Source of the DNA: Desulfotignum sp.
GTDB taxonomy: Bacteria > Desulfobacterota > Desulfobacteria > Desulfobacterales > Desulfobacteraceae
Assembly: GCA_011390635.1 (NCBI GenBank)
Contig: JAABSA010000031.1
Span: forward strand, 1-47,228
Reading direction: 5' to 3'
Length of the DNA: 47,228 bases
In this document: one piece after another, positions 17,475 through 25,798 of the stretch
Position numbering within the stretch: the stretch's first letter is position 1
Layout of the letters: each line of letters opens with the position of its first letter
Translations under genes and position numbers: made by a program
The notes under the pieces: generated by a model
Told to the model about the DNA's origin: nothing
What the model saw: the letters and a program-made list of their open reading frames with translations, nothing else
The model's database searches: none

Positions 17475-17513
17475 AACAGAAACGGCCGGACTGTTTATCC
17501 GGCCGTTTCTGTT
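17475..17513 (-). terminator. Strong hairpin terminator after the protease gene
   Basis: A perfect 16-base-pair stem (17475-17490 with 17498-17513) with core GGCCGGA closes a 7-base loop. The arm ends are A- and T-rich on both strands; the plus strand continues in TTTTT, and the minus strand ends TTTCTGTT. It lies 26 bases beyond the protease stop and before the start of the GNAT operon, so it most likely ends the protease transcript. Confidence 0.8.
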
Positions 17514-17538
17514 TTTATGAGATTACTGCGGCAATATG

Positions 17539-20274
17539 TTATGGGTTGTCAATGGCATCAATGATTTCAACATTGTTTTCCGGTGCATAGATATATCCTG
17601 AAACCTGAAGATTGGTAACTTCAAAAACAAAGGTACCGGATGATTTTGTCCGTTGGGAGGTAAACACAACCTGTCCGTCTGCATCGGTATATCCGGTCTG
17701 GTCTTCTGAAACCAGACCACTCCATTTTCCGGAAACAAAAACATTTTCAACCGGGAAACCATATTCATCAACAATGGTGACCTTTGCAGTGGCACTGACA
17801 TTCACTCCCCGCTGATCAATTCCCATCATGATATCAGCTATATGCATGGAAACTTCCACGCCGGATGCAGCTGTGATCGACACGGTTTCCGTGTTGATGG
17901 CACCCTGGTCGTCTGTTACTGTGAGTGTGACCAAATAGGTGCCGGTTTCTACATACAAATGGACCAGATCAGGGCCAACCGCTGTGGTGCCGTCCCCCAG
18001 ATCCCATTCATAGGAAACAATGGACCCGTCAGCATCATGGGAGCCTGAACCATCCAGAAAGACTTCCAGGGGGGCTGTGCCGCTGACCGGGGTAGCTGTT
18101 ATGGCAGCTTCCGGTGCCTGGTTGCTGGTTTCTGATGTGGATATGCTGATACTGGACAATGCATTGTACGCAGCATCATACGTATAGCCCGATACTGCAA
18201 CAGATGCGATTGTAAAGGTGATATTTCCGGATTCTCGGGTCTTTTTTGATGTAAATTCAATGGTGCCGTCCCCAAGGGTTGTACCTGATACATCTCCTGA
18301 CACAAGGCCGGACCATGTGCCCAGGACCTGTGCATCTGCCATGGGATATCCATCCAGATCCGACACCTGGACAAGAACCTTGGCTGTTTTTCCGGCCGGG
18401 TTGGATGCCAGGGATGCCTGCATGTGAGAGATATGGACTATTTTGGATGCATCCGCCAGCACTTCGATGGAAACGCCGGCACTGTCTGTGGCCCCCAGAT
18501 CGTCGGTAACGGTAAGTGTGGCCGTATAATTACCCGGCAGGTCATACAGATGTTCCACCAGGGCCCCGGTCTGGGATGCCCCATCCCCGAAATCCCAGTC
18601 ATATGATACAATAGCGCCATCCATATCAGAGGAAGCAGATCCGTCAAAAGCTACCTGCAATGGCGCCTGACCGGATATAACAGATGCATAGACCACAGCA
18701 GTGGGTGCAAAATTGCCGTCAAAAAAATCATAATCAACAGCAGCATAGTACTGGGCATTATCCCCTGTCAAGGGCAGTCCCGGGCTCTGGGTGTATACAT
18801 ACCCGTTGGAAACATCAATGAGTGTAAATGATTTTAACAACGCCTCGTCACCGGCTGTATCATCCTGCAGCCCAAGATAAAAGGTATACAGCCCGCCGCC
18901 GGAGGGCAGGATATCGGAAAAATCAAACACGAATGTACCGTCTCTGGCTGTGGTGGTGCCGTCAAACCCGTATGCACCGCCCTGGTTGTATATCATTTCC
19001 GGAATCCAGATGTCAGACGGGCTTGTTTTGTCTATACCTGAAACCCCGAGACTCATGCGCAAATGGTCCCGCTTCACATGGTTCAATGTAAATTTTCCGA
19101 TCAGCTTCGGGGCATATCCGGATCTTGCGGTAACCCAGTGGGCCCGGGAGGGATACCAGCCGTATATGCGGTTGGAAGACGGACCCCCTGTAACAGCAGA
19201 TGGATTTTTCAAAGCATCATAGGACATCCAGGCAAAACCGCCCTCTTTCCACCCGGTGCCCCAGGAATTGGCAATTCTGAAAGCACCTTTTTCACCGGCA
19301 TCGATCTGGTTGTTGCCGTTAATATCCACCCAGATCTCATCATTATATCCCACCACTGTCATGGCATGATAGCCCTCTGTTCCATTGACCCAGGTCACAC
19401 AGCTTTTGCCCGCAAAGGCATCATCATCTGGTGTGGACGGGTCATCGGAAATGGGCTGCCAGTTCCAGGAATAGATGTAGGTGGGAATATTGAGCACATA
19501 CCCGTTCAAAAGCATCTGCTTGACCTGTTCAATGCCGGTGTCCGTGTGGGTGTCCATCACATACCCGTATTGGTCAAACCTGCGGTATAATGCATCTTCC
19601 CAGACATCCGGATTCATATTCCATGCCCTGTAATCCCCGTCATAGGGAAAATCCGCCCAGGTGGCGGCACCGTGCTGCTGGCCGATCTCATACGCCCAGT
19701 AGTACCAGGAGCCTGAATTTGTTCCGCCATTGACCATATTATAAACCCACTTGGGACTTAATCTTGCCCCGTCACCACCGTTTTTCGCATCCATGTCATG
19801 GGCCATGGCATACATATGGGTCATGGCATAATACACCCCGTTGAAGACACCGCAGGAGTTCAAAGATCCCTGGGAGCGGATCGGAGGGAAAAATTTCAGA
19901 CTGCTGTTGTCCACATGGGCCGGTAGATCTTCTAATGGTACAGATGATGTGGTATCAGCGGTGCCTGTCGTACCGGTCATCACTTCAAGTTCCCCGCCCG
20001 GCTGTGAGACGGGATACCAATCATTTCCAATCGGCAGCCTGCCCTGTTTTTCCCGCCACTGGTTGATACGTTCCAGTGCAATTTTGTTCAACTTGACCTT
20101 TTTCACCTTTTTCATGTGTTTGTTTTGCCACGCAAGTTCCTCCTGGGTCAGTTCCGGCAGCCCTGTCATATATGGTCCTTGTTCCCGTGCCATGCTGCTG
20201 CTGCCGAACAAACCGACAAGCAGTACAACCATGCCGATCACCACCATTGTCTTTCCCAGCCAGTTCATCTTCAT
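17539..20274 (-). CDS. Secreted papain-family (C1A) cysteine peptidase with PKD and Ig-like repeats
   Basis: A 911-residue exported protein with a signal peptide at 1-29 (ending SSSMA). The peptidase domain (about 118-385) shows oxyanion Gln 135 and catalytic Cys 141 in IRSQGSLNSCGVF, His 303 in GYHAMTVVGYND and Asn 336 in IANSWGTGWKEGGF. The usual CGSCW is altered to LNSCGVF. An EF-hand-like loop DINGNNQIDAGE (317-328) is inserted before the Asn motif and may bind calcium. Then come PKD 1 (about 523-606), an Ig-like module (611-703), PKD 2 (719-803) and a second Ig-like module (809-901), so the PKD plus Ig unit is duplicated. ATG 20274 is six bases after AGGAG. It is monocistronic, flanked by a sigma-54-type promoter and a terminator. 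Probable role: extracellular protein degradation. Confidence 0.88.
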   Translation of the reverse strand: MKMNWLGKTMVVIGMVVLLVGLFGSSSMAREQGPYMTGLPELTQEELAWQNKHMKKVKKVKLNKIALERINQWREKQGRLPIGNDWYPVSQPGGELEVMTGTTGTADTTSSVPLEDLPAHVDNSSLKFFPPIRSQGSLNSCGVFNGVYYAMTHMYAMAHDMDAKNGGDGARLSPKWVYNMVNGGTNSGSWYYWAYEIGQQHGAATWADFPYDGDYRAWNMNPDVWEDALYRRFDQYGYVMDTHTDTGIEQVKQMLLNGYVLNIPTYIYSWNWQPISDDPSTPDDDAFAGKSCVTWVNGTEGYHAMTVVGYNDEIWVDINGNNQIDAGEKGAFRIANSWGTGWKEGGFAWMSYDALKNPSAVTGGPSSNRIYGWYPSRAHWVTARSGYAPKLIGKFTLNHVKRDHLRMSLGVSGIDKTSPSDIWIPEMIYNQGGAYGFDGTTTARDGTFVFDFSDILPSGGGLYTFYLGLQDDTAGDEALLKSFTLIDVSNGYVYTQSPGLPLTGDNAQYYAAVDYDFFDGNFAPTAVVYASVISGQAPLQVAFDGSASSDMDGAIVSYDWDFGDGASQTGALVEHLYDLPGNYTATLTVTDDLGATDSAGVSIEVLADASKIVHISHMQASLASNPAGKTAKVLVQVSDLDGYPMADAQVLGTWSGLVSGDVSGTTLGDGTIEFTSKKTRESGNITFTIASVAVSGYTYDAAYNALSSISISTSETSNQAPEAAITATPVSGTAPLEVFLDGSGSHDADGSIVSYEWDLGDGTTAVGPDLVHLYVETGTYLVTLTVTDDQGAINTETVSITAASGVEVSMHIADIMMGIDQRGVNVSATAKVTIVDEYGFPVENVFVSGKWSGLVSEDQTGYTDADGQVVFTSQRTKSSGTFVFEVTNLQVSGYIYAPENNVEIIDAIDNP

Positions 20275-20322
20275 GATCTTCTCCTGATATGTTGCTGATT
20301 TATGTGTGCAGACAATAGTGAG

Positions 20323-20338
20323 AGCAGGATATGTGCCA
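20323..20338 (-). promoter_or_regulatory. Sigma-54 (-24/-12) promoter of the secreted protease
   Basis: Read on the minus strand the site is TGGCACATATCCTGCT. The -24 GG and -12 GC have the required 10-base gap, and only one core base differs from TGGCAC-N5-TTGCT. Transcription would begin near 20312, about 38 bases before the protease ATG. If real, the gene requires an RpoN activator. Confidence 0.6.
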
Positions 20339-20551
20339 GACGAAATCAAACAGCCGGGAATACCTTCTGGCAAAGCTTTGCAAAAAACATAGACCCGGAT
20401 CAGAAAAAAACAGGATCGGTCTGGTATTGAAATTACACCGGTCTGACGACATATCACAGGGTGCATTGGCCCGGGCAGCGCCGGAAAATAGCGGCACCCA
20501 TTTACAATGGACTTATGGATACTTATTTTGTTACAAAAAGGAGGGCCTGCA

Positions 20552-21667
20552 ATGAAAACTGTTTATCAGACGACCTGGTATGTAATTTTGCCTGTATATC
20601 TTTTTTTGCTTTCATATACATTTACTGGACAAAAGGCTTTTGCCATGGAGGATAATGTGACATACGAAAAAGCAACCTTTGCCGGCGGGTGTTTCTGGTG
20701 CATGGAACACCCTTTTGAAAAAATTGACGGGGTTTTATCGGTGGTATCGGGCTATGCCGGCGGTCACCTGGAAAACCCCACCTATGAGACGGTTTCTTCC
20801 GGTTCAAGCGGCCATCTTGAGGTGGTGCAGATCACGTATGATCCGGATACGGTTTCCTATGACACCCTGGTCAAAATTTTCTGGCAGCAGATCGACCCCA
20901 CAGACAAAGGCGGATCATTTGTAGACCGAGGGGAACAATACAGTTCAGCAATATTTTATCACAATGACCGGCAGAAAAAGGCAGCCATCGCATCCAAAGA
21001 GGCTCTGGAGGCATCCGGACTGTTCAATGATCCGGTTGTCACCCAAATTCGTCCCATGGAAATATTTTATCCGGCGGAAGACTATCATCAGGACTATTAC
21101 AAGAAAAATCCGTTACGTTATAAATATTACCGGGCCGGTTCCGGCAGGGACCGTTTTTTGGAAAAAAACTGGGATGATGCAGCAAAGGCCAGGCTTAAAA
21201 ACATGTTGGAAGAAAATAGCGATGCTTTTGTCAAACCGCCTGATGCGCAGCTCAGAAAAGCATTGACCGAAATCCAGTACCATGTCACTCAGGAAGACGG
21301 CACTGAACAGGCATTTTCCAATGATTACTGGGACAACAAGGAACCAGGCATCTATGTGGATATCGTATCAGGAGAACCGCTTTTCAGTTCCACGGACAAA
21401 TTTGATTCCGGTACTGGATGGCCCAGTTTTACCCAGCCCGTAAGAGGAGTTTCCCTGACCGAGAAAACTGATAAAAAATTGATTTTCACCACCAGGACCG
21501 AGGTGCGCAGCCCTCTGGCCGACTCCCACCTGGGACATGTTTTCACTGACGGACCGCCCCCCACAGGATTGCGTTACTGCATCAATTCAGCAGCTCTGCG
21601 GTTTGTTCCGGTTGCAGAGTTTGAAAAACAAGGATATGGAAAATTTCTGGACCTGTTTGAAGATTAA
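20552..21667 (+). CDS. msrAB: Exported MsrA-MsrB fusion, peptide methionine sulfoxide reductase
   Basis: A 371-residue bifunctional enzyme that reduces both S- and R-methionine sulfoxide in proteins. Residues 1-31 form a signal peptide ([21 protein letters not shown]), so it works outside the cytoplasm. The MsrA domain begins [11 protein letters not shown] with catalytic Cys 47; [15 protein letters not shown] and [10 protein letters not shown] complete the family pattern. The MsrB domain (about 225-371) has SGTGWPSF and catalytic Cys 343 in [11 protein letters not shown]. The two CxxC zinc sites of many MsrB proteins are absent. ATG 20552 is preceded by GGAGGG; a longer upstream frame is not supported. 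It stands alone between the divergent protease and the rplU operon. Confidence 0.93.
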   Translation: MKTVYQTTWYVILPVYLFLLSYTFTGQKAFAMEDNVTYEKATFAGGCFWCMEHPFEKIDGVLSVVSGYAGGHLENPTYETVSSGSSGHLEVVQITYDPDTVSYDTLVKIFWQQIDPTDKGGSFVDRGEQYSSAIFYHNDRQKKAAIASKEALEASGLFNDPVVTQIRPMEIFYPAEDYHQDYYKKNPLRYKYYRAGSGRDRFLEKNWDDAAKARLKNMLEENSDAFVKPPDAQLRKALTEIQYHVTQEDGTEQAFSNDYWDNKEPGIYVDIVSGEPLFSSTDKFDSGTGWPSFTQPVRGVSLTEKTDKKLIFTTRTEVRSPLADSHLGHVFTDGPPPTGLRYCINSAALRFVPVAEFEKQGYGKFLDLFED

Positions 21668-21687
21668 TGCTCTTCCAAATTTTTAAT

Positions 21688-21716
21688 TTGACAAATTAGG
21701 ACAAAATTTATATTAT
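21688..21716 (+). promoter_or_regulatory. Sigma-70 promoter for the rplU operon
   Basis: TTGACA (21688-21693), a 17-base spacer, then TATTAT (21711-21716): nearly perfect consensus boxes in an AT-rich leader. Transcription would start near 21723, about 49 bases before rplU. Strength fits a ribosomal-protein operon. Confidence 0.8.
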
Positions 21717-21771
21717 ACAGAGTTTTTTATAAGCTAAGGAAAAGTATTGATTTAATAAGGAGAGGTTACAC

Positions 21772-22083
21772 ATGTACGCAGTGATAAGAACCGGCGGCAA
21801 ACAATACAAGGTTCATGAAGACCAGACCCTGAAAGTTGAAAAACTTTCCGGTACCGAAGGTTCCCAAATTGAATTCAATGATGTTCTCATGTACTCGGAC
21901 GGGGAAAACATTACCCTGGGAAACCCCATAGTGGAAAACGCGATTGTAAAGGCCCATGTCGTGGAGCAGGGCCGGGGCAGAAAACAACTGGTTTTCAAAT
22001 ACAAACGACGTAAGGGGTATAGAAAGATGAAGGGTCACAGACAGCAGTATACTGAAATCAAAATCGAGTCCATTTCAGCCTAA
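21772..22083 (+). CDS. rplU: 50S ribosomal protein L21
   Basis: The 103-residue protein is full length for bL21. It opens [25 protein letters not shown] and ends with the RNA-binding basic stretch [20 protein letters not shown]. It binds 23S rRNA in the large subunit. ATG 21772 follows AAGGAGAGG. It heads the usual rplU-rpmA-obg order, with 13 bases to rpmA. Confidence 0.98.
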   Translation: MYAVIRTGGKQYKVHEDQTLKVEKLSGTEGSQIEFNDVLMYSDGENITLGNPIVENAIVKAHVVEQGRGRKQLVFKYKRRKGYRKMKGHRQQYTEIKIESISA

Positions 22084-22096
22084 AGGAGATACACAC

Positions 22097-22351
22097 ATGT
22101 CACATAAAAAAGCAGCCGGCAGTTCAAAGAATGGCCGGGATTCAAACGCCCAGCGCCGGGGCGTGAAAAGATTCGGTGGAGAAGCAGTGGTGGCCGGCAA
22201 TATCCTTGTCAGGCAGGTGGGAACAAAAATCCATCCGGGAAACAATGTGGGCATGGGCAGAGATTACACCCTTTTTGCAATGATTGACGGTGTTGTGACC
22301 TTTGAAAGAAAAGGCCGTGACCGCAAAAAAGTCAGTGTTTATGCCGCGTGA
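22097..22351 (+). CDS. rpmA: 50S ribosomal protein L27
   Basis: The 84-residue protein has the bL27 N-terminus [20 protein letters not shown], which reaches the peptidyl-transferase centre, and the conserved [20 protein letters not shown]. There is no N-terminal leader peptide of the Firmicutes type. Its TGA stop overlaps the GTG start of obg by four bases. Confidence 0.98.
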   Translation: MSHKKAAGSSKNGRDSNAQRRGVKRFGGEAVVAGNILVRQVGTKIHPGNNVGMGRDYTLFAMIDGVVTFERKGRDRKKVSVYAA

Positions 22352-23343
22352 AATTTGTAGATGAAGCAGTAATCACCATCAGGTCCGGTGATGGCGGCCC
22401 GGGATGCACCTCTTTCCGCAGAGAACGGTTCATTGAGCGGGGCGGGCCTGATGGCGGAGATGGCGGAGATGGCGGCCATATCATTCTAAAAGCGGATCCG
22501 GGCAAGCGCACCCTGTATGACTTTCGCCGCCAGAGAATGCGCCGTGCCCAGAACGGCTCCCCGGGGATGGGTAAACAGAAACATGGTAAAAATGGCAGCC
22601 ACTGCTATATTGATCTTCCCCCCGGCACCCTGGTGACCCTTGCAGATACAGGCGAGACCATTGCCGATCTCACGGATCCCCATGCGGAAGTTATTATTGC
22701 CCGGGGCGGAAAAGGCGGCCGGGGCAACAAACGTTTTGCCACTTCCACCAACCGGGCACCCCGGTATTCCCAGCCAGGTCTTCCAGGACTTGAACTCACC
22801 CTGAAGCTGGAATTGAAACTGCTTGCAGATGTGGGGATCGTGGGTCTGCCCAATGCAGGAAAATCCACCCTTATTTCCGCCATGTCTGCTGCCCGCCCCA
22901 AAATTGCCGATTACCCGTTCACCACCCTCACCCCTACCCTGGGTATGGTGGAACCCCCTTTTGGCGAACCCTTTGCAGTAGCAGACATCCCCGGTCTTAT
23001 TGAAGGCGCCCACCAGGGAACCGGCCTGGGTATCAAATTTCTCAAACATATTGAACGTACCGGTATTTTGATCCACCTTATTGACGCCGGTGCAATCGAT
23101 CCTGAATACCCCCTTGCCGCCTTTACCATGATCAACCGGGAATTGTCCCTTTACAGCAGCTCTCTGGCCGAAAAATCCCAGATCATAGTGCTCAACAAAA
23201 TTGATCTTACCGGCACCGAACACCGGGTTGCGTGTTTTCAAAAAGCCTTGCCGGAACTTGAAGTTCATACCATTTCAGCAATTACCGGCAAAGGAATCGA
23301 CATGCTTGTAAAAGTGCTGTCATCCAGACTCCAACGCATGTGA
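22348..23343 (+). CDS. obg: Obg GTPase
   Basis: A 331-residue ribosome-associated GTPase acting in 50S assembly and stress control. The glycine-rich Obg fold fills residues 1-158 ([30 protein letters not shown]), followed by the G domain with G1 GLPNAGKST, the [12 protein letters not shown] switch, G3 [16 protein letters not shown] and G4 NKID. There is no OCT tail, as in many proteobacterial Obg proteins. Translation starts at GTG 22348, overlapping the rpmA stop, a standard coupled arrangement. Confidence 0.97.
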   Translation: MKFVDEAVITIRSGDGGPGCTSFRRERFIERGGPDGGDGGDGGHIILKADPGKRTLYDFRRQRMRRAQNGSPGMGKQKHGKNGSHCYIDLPPGTLVTLADTGETIADLTDPHAEVIIARGGKGGRGNKRFATSTNRAPRYSQPGLPGLELTLKLELKLLADVGIVGLPNAGKSTLISAMSAARPKIADYPFTTLTPTLGMVEPPFGEPFAVADIPGLIEGAHQGTGLGIKFLKHIERTGILIHLIDAGAIDPEYPLAAFTMINRELSLYSSSLAEKSQIIVLNKIDLTGTEHRVACFQKALPELEVHTISAITGKGIDMLVKVLSSRLQRM

Positions 23344-23347
23344 TCCC

Positions 23348-23995
23348 ATGGATGCCGGGCTTTTTGGCGGGACATTCAACCCCCTTCACAATGGCCATAT
23401 CCATATTGCCAGCCATGTGAAACAGCAGTTTCATCTCTCCAAAATCTTTTTTTTTCCTTCTGCGACGCCCCCGCACAAACCAGACACCAATCTGGCTCCT
23501 GCCCGGGACCGATACGCCATGGTGGAAAAAAGCCTGGCAGATATGGATGGTTTCCAGGCCTCTGATATTGAGCTGTCCCGGACCGGCCCGTCTTTTACCA
23601 TAGATACCATCCATGCCTTTGCGCATCGGCACGGACCGGACACCAACTTTTTTTTATTAATGGGAACAGATGCCTTTTTTGATACCCCTTCCTGGAAAAA
23701 ACACAAAGCAATTTTTGGTGCCGTGCCCATTATAGTGGTACCCAGGAGAGCGCCTGTACAAAAAAATGCCGTTGCATCCTTTCTTGACGAAAACATATCA
23801 AAAGGATACACATGGGATACAGCAAAAAAACAATTTTTCCATGGCAGACTGCAGCCCATATATATATGCCATGTGCCCATAATTGATATTTCATCCACCA
23901 TGATCCGCAGCCGGGTGAAACACCATCTTCCCATAAAAGGACTTGTTCCCTCCCCTGTGGAGGAGATCATCAGCAAAAGGAATTTATACCTATGA
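23348..23995 (+). CDS. nadD: Nicotinate-nucleotide adenylyltransferase
   Basis: A 215-residue enzyme that adenylates nicotinate mononucleotide in NAD synthesis. It opens with the nucleotidyltransferase motif GLFGGTFNPLHNGHIHIA (HxGH present) and has the C-terminal ISSTMIRSR motif that binds the triphosphate. The start ATG 23348 lies four bases after the obg stop, and its end overlaps rsfS by four bases, so all are co-transcribed. Confidence 0.95.
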   Translation: MDAGLFGGTFNPLHNGHIHIASHVKQQFHLSKIFFFPSATPPHKPDTNLAPARDRYAMVEKSLADMDGFQASDIELSRTGPSFTIDTIHAFAHRHGPDTNFFLLMGTDAFFDTPSWKKHKAIFGAVPIIVVPRRAPVQKNAVASFLDENISKGYTWDTAKKQFFHGRLQPIYICHVPIIDISSTMIRSRVKHHLPIKGLVPSPVEEIISKRNLYL

Positions 23996-24360
23996 CAAAG
24001 CTTTCTGAAGAATTCAGGCCCTATCTTGTCCCTGTATTCAACCGGAAACCCTTATCCGTTGTTGCCATTGATGTGAACCAGTATACCTCCTATACCGATA
24101 TGCTGGTCATAGTAGAAGCCTCATCCCGCCGCCAGGTCACCGCTATTGCCGAGCATATCATCACCCGGTTGAAGGCCCAAAAAATCATGGCCCTTGGCAC
24201 CGAAGGCATCAAGGAAGGAGAATGGGCTTTGCTGGATTATGGAAACCTCATCATCCATATTTTTGATACCCGGGCAAAAGGATTTTATGATCTGGAAGGT
24301 CTATGGAGTGATGCCCCCCGTTTTGACCTGTCTGAATGTGAATCAAACGCCGGGCGCTGA
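23992..24360 (+). CDS. rsfS: Ribosomal silencing factor RsfS
   Basis: The 122-residue protein matches the RsfS/Iojap family, which binds L14 and blocks subunit joining in starvation. Visible marks are VVAIDVNQYTSYTDMLVIVEASSRRQV, GIKEGEWALLDYGNLIIHIFD and RGFYDLEGLW-type end (KGFYDLEGLWSDAP). It overlaps nadD by ATGA, which is the common nadD-rsfS pairing. Confidence 0.95.
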   Translation: MTKLSEEFRPYLVPVFNRKPLSVVAIDVNQYTSYTDMLVIVEASSRRQVTAIAEHIITRLKAQKIMALGTEGIKEGEWALLDYGNLIIHIFDTRAKGFYDLEGLWSDAPRFDLSECESNAGR

Positions 24361-24393
24361 AAAACGACAGGCACCGCCCTGGTAAACCATCAG

Positions 24394-24927
24394 ATGAAAC
24401 ACAAAGAACTGCAACACACTATGGAACATATAAAAGACTATATCACCGGAAAAGAGATCGATAATGTGGGAAGCGAGGTCAGCCGCCAGAAATGTGAAAA
24501 ATTCCTGGTGGAAAACAAAGGATACAAAAAACAGGACATACGGGTTGATGAACCCGTAACCGTCCAGTTCAAGGGAGAAGATTACCACTCTTGTATTGAT
24601 CTTGTGGTGTGCATAGGGAATACAGCGGTCATGGCCATAACCTGTGTTGCCGGCTCCATCGGTTCCTATGAGAGGGAAATCCTGGCAGGGGCCAGACTGG
24701 TGTGCGACTATCAGATCCCTTTTGCCGTGTCCACTGACGGTCGGCATGCCGTTATCATGGACACCCTTTCAGGCCGGATCATCGGCAAGGACATGGAGGC
24801 TGTTTTTTCCAGAAAAAAAATGGAAGAGATGCTGCCGAATCTGGCATTTACACCCCTTGACAAAACAAAAAAGGAGCGGGAAATGATCATCTACCGCTCC
24901 TTTAATCTGGAAAAAATCAATCGCTGA
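24394..24927 (+). CDS. HSDR_N-like (restriction R-subunit N-terminal fold) protein, catalytic motif degenerate
   Basis: A 177-residue protein resembling stand-alone copies of the type I restriction R-protein N-terminal domain. The expected PD-(D/E)xK core can be traced: a strand with CIDLVVCIGN supplies the Asp, but the following strand reads VMAITCVAG where the family has an E-x-K. It is therefore probably not a nuclease. No methylase or specificity gene is nearby. The start is uncertain: ATG 24394 has no clear ribosome site, and 24421 is an alternative. It follows rsfS by 33 bases and ends just before a hairpin terminator, so it may be the last gene of the rplU transcript. Confidence 0.65.
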   Translation: MKHKELQHTMEHIKDYITGKEIDNVGSEVSRQKCEKFLVENKGYKKQDIRVDEPVTVQFKGEDYHSCIDLVVCIGNTAVMAITCVAGSIGSYEREILAGARLVCDYQIPFAVSTDGRHAVIMDTLSGRIIGKDMEAVFSRKKMEEMLPNLAFTPLDKTKKEREMIIYRSFNLEKINR

Positions 24928-24953
24928 TACAGCTATTACACTTTGTTTCCTGA

Positions 24954-24985
24954 GCAGGGACGCGGTGGTTTTCAACCGTCCCTGC
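24954..24985 (+). terminator. Hairpin terminator closing the rplU-rsfS region
   Basis: A nine-base perfect stem GCAGGGACG/CGTCCCTGC (24954-24962 with 24977-24985) closes a 14-base loop. It sits 27 bases after the HSDR_N-like stop and before the convergent zinc-ribbon gene end at 25047. No long T run follows on the plus strand, so it may be weak or bidirectional. Confidence 0.55.
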
Positions 24986-25046
24986 ATTCATGCTGCAACA
25001 GCAGAATTTTGCGCATCTGCCAATTGTAACACTGGAGGTACCGGGC

Positions 25047-25724
25047 TCAGGCCCTGGGCACTTCCATGTTACAATGTTTGCACAGCTTTGCCCGTTTTTT
25101 TATAATCTCGGCGCAATAGGGACATTCCCTTGTAAAATGCCGTTCATGGAGCTGTTCAATTGCTTTTTTCACCCCGTCATCCAGCGCCGGGGTGGGAAAT
25201 TTGTGGTTGATCAAGGGCTCGATTGCTTCCATATCACCCAGTTCCCCCACCATTTCAGCGGCTTTGAGCCGTGCACGGTTGGGGATCACAGGATCCAGAA
25301 GCATTTTCAAAATCTCATCCCAGTCTTTGGATATGTAATAATCGGTAAGAATGGAAAAGGCCTGTTTGGTCTTTTCTTTCAAGGCCTCCTGCTGGAGAAG
25401 GGCGGCGTCATCAAGTTTGCCGCCGGTGGCTCCCACGGGGCTGAATACGGGCATGTATTCAAAGTTTTTCTGCCCGGGCTCATTGATGCACCGATAGGAC
25501 GCAGGGGCCTCCATGGTATCCTTGAGATGGTCCCAACCCCCTTTATAGGAAGGGCACGAATCATTGAAACACACAAACAGGTAAGGGGTGCCCCACCCGA
25601 GTCCATCGGAAAAATTGATGGGCGGCACTTCCCACAGGGTCATTTCCCGTTTGCAGTGGGGGCAGGCAGGTTTATCCATTTTGATGTATCGGTCAAGCAG
25701 TTCTTCTTTTGTTTCAAATGCCAT
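25047..25724 (-). CDS. Zinc-ribbon protein with helical repeat middle, function unknown
   Basis: A 225-residue cytoplasmic protein with a zinc-finger-like CPHC (21-24) paired with a later Cys pair (CFNDSC near 53) at the N-terminus, and a second ribbon CPYC...CKHC at the C-terminal 30 residues. The middle (about 115-190) is helical and HEAT-like (PNRARLKAAEMVGELGDMEAIEPLI). The combination suggests a scaffolding or nucleic-acid/protein-binding role, but I cannot assign one. ATG 25724 follows AAAGGAGATAC. It lies 74 bases downstream of the carboxyltransferase operon on the same strand, so it could be read through. Confidence 0.7.
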   Translation of the reverse strand: MAFETKEELLDRYIKMDKPACPHCKREMTLWEVPPINFSDGLGWGTPYLFVCFNDSCPSYKGGWDHLKDTMEAPASYRCINEPGQKNFEYMPVFSPVGATGGKLDDAALLQQEALKEKTKQAFSILTDYYISKDWDEILKMLLDPVIPNRARLKAAEMVGELGDMEAIEPLINHKFPTPALDDGVKKAIEQLHERHFTRECPYCAEIIKKRAKLCKHCNMEVPRA

Positions 25725-25798
25725 TATTTGTATCTCCTTTACTATGCTGACGGCTTACGACACAAAAATAAGCAGCTGCCCTGTTTTGTCAATCAAGA

